NCBI RefSeq assembly: GCF_000001735.4
Contig: NC_003076.8
Span: 17,301,835 to 17,365,834 of the forward strand
DNA: 64,000 nucleotides
Direction: 5' to 3'
Source of the DNA: Arabidopsis thaliana
Lineage: Eukaryota > Streptophyta > Magnoliopsida > Brassicales > Brassicaceae
This document shows positions 58,693 through 64,000 of the stretch, in pieces. The notes beneath the pieces were generated by a model. It worked only from the letters and a program-made list of their open reading frames with translations. It was not told where the DNA came from and made no database searches. The position numbers and the translations under genes were made by a program. How positions within the stretch are numbered: the first letter of the stretch is position 1; every line of letters starts with the position of its first letter.

Positions 58693-60309
58693 TCAGTTAT
58701 AAAACTGGTTCAAGCTGAAGTAGTTTTCATTAAACTGGCCTACCCCATTTCTATGCAGAGCGGTCGGGCCTTCAACTGCGGGTGGGTCCGGCTGCCAATA
58801 GCCGGAAACTGAATTGAGTTGAGCCGCAGACCGGTGAGCTACGGGTTGGAGGTTGCTTGAGGGATGGTGATCAAGGGTAAAACGCCTTGGTTGGTCAGAG
58901 GAAGAAACCCATGTTGTTGAATTTGACAGAAGAGAGAGAGCACCATCAAGATCTTGAGAAGCACCCATGTGTGAAGAGATTGTGACCTTTTCTAAAAATA
59001 CGCATAACATAAAGCATCATCAAGATCATGAATACAACAAAAAGATGAGACCATGTACTTGAAACTCAAGAGAATACAAACCTTTACTGAATAACTCGGC
59101 TCTTGCGGTTTTGGTTTTGGGGTCCAACAATCCAAATCTATTGTGCTCGGTATCGGAAATCTCAGTCTTTGCAGGTTGCGGCATTAACACTCTTGATGGT
59201 ACGTGCTTCGAACTTGGCCATATAAACTTTTCCTCACTTCTTGGATGGATAAGTGCAAATCTGTTCCATACAAAATCCACCTGTGGTTTCCCATCTGCAT
59301 ACACAGAATGACAAAAGCATCTCCAATTCTCCATCAATGAGATTGTTGTGAACCCCCAAAACTACATGAAATGATATCTATCTTGACAAAGGAAACTAAC
59401 TAAATGCTATAACTGAACTATAGGCAATTTCAGAGTTCATATAAGGATAAGAAATAAATGATTGTTGTATATACCATATGTCCTTCCAGGATTTGGCTTG
59501 CGACGTCTTGCATTGTGATCTGAGAGACGTCGGCGACAGCTACGTTTCTTCTCATCAAACTCAGAGAGACAGTGGAACCTTTGGAGACCAAAAAAGTTAA
59601 GATTTTATTAAGGCTTTTGCTAACAGATTAAACAACCTTCTCTCTTGAGAAAGACTAGCTTTTACCTGCTACATTGTTGGCAGAACCGACGCTCTACGCC
59701 ACTCACAACGACTTTAGGAAACTTTGAATGATTTTCACAAATCCTATGTTTCCGATGATAGTCTTTAGCTGATGAAAGATCAAGATTACAGCCTTCAACT
59801 TGACAGTGAGGAGTTTGTAACCTCTGAGGAATGGATTTCGATTTCTTCACGGGAGAAACAGAAGATGAAGCCAGAGTCACTGGAAGTCCCAAACCTTTAG
59901 CATTCTCCACTTCCCAAAAGTCTTCAAAGTACGTTCGTTTACCAAGCTTTAAACCGAGAACCGGATCACCAGAGCCAAAAGAAAGTTCAAGACTTGGAGA
60001 AGTATCAATCCCCTTTGCAAATTCTCCAGGAAGACTTTCACCAGTTTCGGATGTAAAATTGTGTGTTCTTACTTCAGCTGATGAAGAGCTAATGGAAGTT
60101 GACTTTGAGCTTTTAGAGAAAGCATGAGCTATATCAGAACCTGAACTACCAGCATAGGCAAAGCTTGAAGAATACAGAGAGGTGCAATCAAATCCATCAA
60201 TTTCCCACTCCATTGGTTTTAGCTTTCTAGGAACTTCAGCTGTAGAAGTGCCAAAAGATATCAAGTTTTCCAATTCCCATTGAAACGGTGGCTTTGCATT
60301 ACACTCCAT
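58693..60309 (-). CDS. SPL2: SBP-box transcription factor
   Basis: Four coding exons on the minus strand, 60309-59666, 59578-59475, 59294-59082 and 58991-58693, encode 419 residues from [16 protein letters not shown]. An N-terminal Ser-rich region holds a short conserved motif (SPSLELSFG). The SBP domain lies at about residues 167-242: [52 protein letters not shown], then [17 protein letters not shown]. Its two Zn sites are CCCH and CCHC, and the last segment doubles as a nuclear signal. It binds GTAC-core promoters and, with SPL10/SPL11, promotes adult-phase and shoot/lateral-organ development. Exon 4 carries a miR156 target. Long introns upstream lie in the leader. Remembered as AT5G43270. 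Confidence 0.95.
58924..58943 (-). promoter_or_regulatory. miR156/157 target site in SPL2 exon 4
   Basis: The plus strand reads TGACAGAAGAGAGAGAGCAC, the miR156 sequence with a single change (A for T at position 15). The SPL2 mRNA is therefore almost fully complementary to miR156. It falls in the codons for ALSLLSN, as in other miR156-controlled SPL genes, so cleavage or repression of SPL2 by miR156 is expected. Confidence 0.95.
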
Positions 60310-61910
60310 CAGACACTGACCACCAAAATCTGAAAAACATTCAAATATCACACAGAGTAAATCAAAACTTGAACTTTTGCTTACAAGAAAATAGAGAAAA
60401 GATCAAAATGTTTTTCTATGTAAACTATCAAACATATGAAGAACCGAAAATGGATATTTGTTAGAAAGCTACTTATGTATGAAAGAGCATATATATTTCA
60501 GTCTTATAGATGCTAATGACAATCTACAAAATTAAATCTGTTCTCCTTCTATAACTCTGCTAGAAACCAGACAATGATATCTCAAGGCCAAACTAAAACC
60601 AGAGCAAAAATGATCTCTCAAGAAAAAAGGCAAAATTGTGCTTAGTCATGAAGCAAAGCGTTTTGGCATGAATAGGCATGTAAGGTTGCATATTAAAGTG
60701 TCTGAGAGAAACTATCATGTGTTCCCTATATTAAAACCCTCTGCTTATTCATGCCAAATCTACTCTTCACTCTAGGTTCTGTAATTTGCTCAAATCTCTA
60801 TACTCTTCATCCTTTTGTTTTTGAAGACATAAAGGAGAGATTTGCTTTCTGATCAATAAATAACCATATAATTTTCATAAAAGTTACCAAAAACAGATCT
60901 CTAAGAAGCTTTCTCTCTTCCACTATTCACTAACAGAACCATAGTTTTCTACAAGCAAAGTTAAGGGTAATAAAAGTACTCACATAAAACTTCAACCTAG
61001 GAGAAAATCCTCATTTATCTTCTCTGTTATTTGCAGACATAAAAGGACAAAATCAGCAACAACATACCTCAAAACTTATGGATCCCAGAGGAAGAAGAAA
61101 TTGTTCTGTTTTTTTTTTTTTTTTTTTAAGTTTACGAGTAAGTTTCAATCACAATTTTCATCCACATTTATAGCAAGACCAACAAAAAAGATACCCTCTC
61201 TCATTCTTTCATCAGAAAACTTTTTTTTTGGCTCACCAATAATTCACATTCATTAGAGATTGTGGGGGCAAAACCCTTCAAGAAAGTAGGACCCTCTCTT
61301 CACACCATTTCATTATCAAAAGCTGTTTACAGATGTAAGATTAAACTTCTCATCTGTCAAAATCATCCCTTTAATATTACATTCCGTAACATTTCTCTCT
61401 ACTTTTTGCCTAACACATCTACCAAAATCAGTAATTTACAAAAACCCAAAAGAGATGATGAACCAAACCCACTAAAGTTTTCATCTTTTATTTTGGGAAT
61501 AAGATCCATAGGACTAATGAAAAAGAGCAACATTTGTTTTAACCTTGTAGAGTAAGTTGGTATTAGGGTTTCTTTCACTTTTACTCATTATCTCTGATTA
61601 TGATGTTATTTTTGTATGTGAGTGAGTGACAATACAAATGGAAATAGAGAGAGAGAAAAGAGTAAAGTAGCAAAATCTCAGCCGCAAATGGATGTCTCAC
61701 CATTTATGGTAATATTATCACAAACTTTTTTTGTTGCTAAGTAAATACCAAAAATCTCAACTTTAAGCTATAAGATTTGCAAGAACCAAAATCTATTATT
61801 CAGAAATAAAAGATGGGTACCTGTAAATTAGAGAAGGATCTCGTCTTCAATAGAGTAAAGCTTCCATTTTTGGCTTAGCATAAGAGAGAAGAGATACAAA
61901 GAGAAAGGAG

Positions 61911-61946
<36 letters not shown>

Positions 61947-61970
61947 ATGTGGTGTGTGCGACGCTAAGTA
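60310..61970 (-). promoter_or_regulatory. SPL2 5' leader with introns and proximal promoter
   Basis: No coding frame. Likely leader introns: an acceptor (TTTTTCAG) at 60330, just 20 bases upstream of the ATG, a donor (GTATGT) near 61067, and another donor (GTACCC) near 61820. A leader exon read from about 61821 on the minus strand begins in a GA-rich tract. A run of about 20 T's at 61110-61128 lies in one intron. Confidence 0.45.
61916..61945. repeat. (GA)15 microsatellite at the SPL2 transcription start region
   Basis: Uninterrupted GA run near the presumed SPL2 start site; GA/CT runs are common in plant core promoters. Confidence 0.85.
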
Positions 61971-64000
61971 CCAAGTTGGGAGATGTGGAGGGGTCAAACT
62001 ACTTTCATCAGCTTCCACTTTTTTGGACGATTCATTTCATTACCGAGGAAAAAGCAAATATTTATTATTTATAAGAAAATATTATAAATTAAAACAAAAA
62101 GAAAAAAAAAAAAATTGAATATGAAGAGTTAAAATATGAAAAAAGTGGATTTTCGTAAGATCAAATAGCGTCAAAATCAAGACAACCCATGCTTTAGTAT
62201 ATGTTTTAGTTTAATTTAATACAAGCTCGTAGCTTAAGAGCAAGTTCTTAAACTGATTTAGATAAGTTAATTTTATAGTATTTATCACAAAAATGAAAAG
62301 TTGGTTGGAGTTATCATTGTGCTGGAGGACAACCGTTCAGCAGGTATGGCTCAATTATATTATTGAAAAATTAGATCCAATGGCAAATATTTTAAATTAA
62401 GGGTGTGGTCATATGTTTTAAATTGGTCATATGATCTTCTATATAATATACACAACTATGATATATTTATTTTGGTATATAATTTTTTTTTTTTCCATTT
62501 TCTTGTCTCTCTTCTTTCTTCTTTAAATAAATAAGATAATAGTACTTCTTTTTGCTTCCTCTCACATCTTTTGGCTTTGATTTTTAAAGAAAAATGATTC
62601 AATTTACCTAACAGAATTTTCGATTTTCCAGGTTCTAATTTTTGAATAACAAAACATTGTATTTGAGAAATGAAAAAGTTTACAGAAAAAAATACATTAT
62701 TATTTTGTTATAATTACCAATATATTGTTATATATAGACAACTATAATAGATAATTCTTTCAATACTTTAAAAAGCAGTATAAGAAGTTGTTTAACCTCT
62801 AAACACCTATCTTAGATCGCATAAATTACTTTTTAAGCGTTGGAGTTAAGTTTCTTGTTAGGATATTGAGTTATGCGGTTCCAACCGGTTTTGAACTTAA
62901 ACGTTCCTAAACATTCATAGCAGTTCTACCAGTGCACTCACTGTAAATCAGATGCATGGTTCAAGTGAGATATTTCTGTTAGGTTATTACAACCTATGCA
63001 TCCTAATATTTGTAAAAGAATATATGAATTTAAACATAACTTTTTTTTTTTATTTTAACTCAATTTTCTTACATCCCGAAATTAGTTATAGGGTGTCAAT
63101 GGTGGACATGATCATGGACATATAGAGAAGGGAGAGGATTTTGTGTTAAATTGGTGGAAAGATTTCTGCTACTAAATTGAAAAAAGAAAAATCCTACTAT
63201 ATTATTTGGGAAGTACATTTTAAATGTAACCTTAATTTTTGTAAGTAATTACATAGGTATGCCATTAAAAACAAAAAATTAAAGAGTAAATTAATTTATC
63301 TCTTTAAGGATTAAAAAGTCAAATACTAATTTAATTAATTAAATTTAATTAAAAAATAAAATACATTATTAATTTCCAAAAATAATAACCAATCAAAATC
63401 AACATATAAGATTTGATGTATAAATTTCAATTAATTTAATTTAATTAGAAAAACGAAATACATTATTAATTTCCGAAAAAGTAACCAATTAAAATCAACA
63501 AATTAGATTTGATATCTAAATTATCATATTAATTTTTTATTAATTAGTATAGTTCACTTCTCATCTTTATATGATTCTATTTTTTCGAAAAAATAAAATC
63601 ATCATTATAAAAAAAGAATTAGACTTTTTCGCATATGCCATAATTTGAATTTTTAAAAACGAATATAAATTGTTCAATACATGAAAAAATATTATAACGG
63701 GTGAAAAATAGATTTAAGAAAACTTTCTACTGAGTAACAGGTCATAATTTGAAATATTTATATTCAATTTCATACATATTATATTGAAAATTTATAATCT
63801 TATATACTACAATAATTAATAACATATTAGATTTTTTTTATGTGTATGATGTGATTCAATTTTTAATACAAGCTGGAAAATCCTAGAATTGACGGGTTTA
63901 GATCGATATTAATACAAGATGGTATACTACAGGTGAAACTCTTAAATTAACAATCAAACTACAAGTGTATAATCTTAAACACTAAACAATATAGATAATA
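61971..64000. other. AT-rich upstream region of SPL2, no gene seen
   Basis: Very A/T-rich, with TAAATTAATT-type runs and a ~97-bp tandem duplication near 63330-63525. No frame looks coding. The first few hundred bases should contain the distal SPL2 promoter. Confidence 0.5.
63330..63525. repeat. Two tandem ~97-bp units
   Basis: The sequence around ATACATTATTAATTTCC at 63361 recurs at 63458 (97 bases later), with the flanking AATTTAATTA, ACCAATCAAAATCAACA and AGATTTGATGT/ATC also repeated. The copies differ at several bases. Confidence 0.65.

Noticed and set aside
61262-61555. 97-codon plus-strand frame inside the SPL2 leader region
   Set aside because: Antisense to a leader intron, low complexity, no motif.
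1-64000. tRNA, rRNA, CRISPR or prokaryotic operon features
   Set aside because: None visible; this is plant nuclear sequence with intron-bearing genes.

Overview
The window is nuclear DNA of a crucifer, almost certainly Arabidopsis thaliana or a very close relative. The intergenic DNA is AT-rich, the genes have many short GT-AG introns, and there are plant-only families (SBP-box, QWRF, NF-YC, DUF599, DUF674, plant C2H2 with QALGGH helices). The gene order matches, from memory, chromosome 5 loci AT5G43100 to AT5G43270. Locus names are recollection; exon boundaries were read by eye from splice sites and reading frame and may be off by a base.

Layout. 1-884: last exons of a membrane-anchored aspartyl-protease-family protein. 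2833-7236: a decayed LINE with a perfect 17-bp target-site duplication. 8008-10103: Pumilio APUM14. 10768-12669: ARM/TPR protein. 13774-19310 (minus): TFIID subunit TAF4, sharing a 425-bp divergent promoter with an Mpv17/PMP22 gene (19736-21390). 23242-23855: a 91-aa unknown. 25157-26077: relic of a C2H2 gene. 26617-28902: QWRF9, with a reading-frame problem near 27391. 29216-29797 (minus): repressor AZF3/ZF3. 32427-33400: bHLH139. 34591-35982 (minus): DUF599 membrane protein. 36636-37549: an inverted duplication carrying a small membrane-peptide ORF in both arms. 38466-39677 (minus): F-box/kelch. 42446-43940: pseudogene cluster (GIY-YIG duplicate and RPA32-like fragment). 44307-44930 (minus): RING-H2. 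45189-45493: foldback MITE. 45733-46545: GIY-YIG protein. 47291-50913: C2-NT/PMI1-related protein. 51243-52931 (minus): DUF674. 54113-54304: candidate small ORF. 54340-54732 (minus): NF-YC13. 55859-56152 (minus): DnaJ-type CxxCxGxG protein. 57490-58266: short Helitron. 58693-60309 (minus): SPL2 with a miR156 site.

These are independent single genes, not an operon or pathway. Transcription and DNA-associated functions recur (TAF4, AZF3, bHLH139, NF-YC13, SPL2, APUM14), but nothing in the sequence shows that they act together. The accessory material is transposons and duplicated gene fragments, concentrated at 2.8-7.2 kb, 24.5-26.1 kb, 36.6-37.6 kb, 42.4-45.5 kb and 57.5-58.3 kb. I found no clearly new multigene system. 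The most unusual structures are the inverted gene duplication at 36.6-37.5 kb and the QWRF9 frame break.
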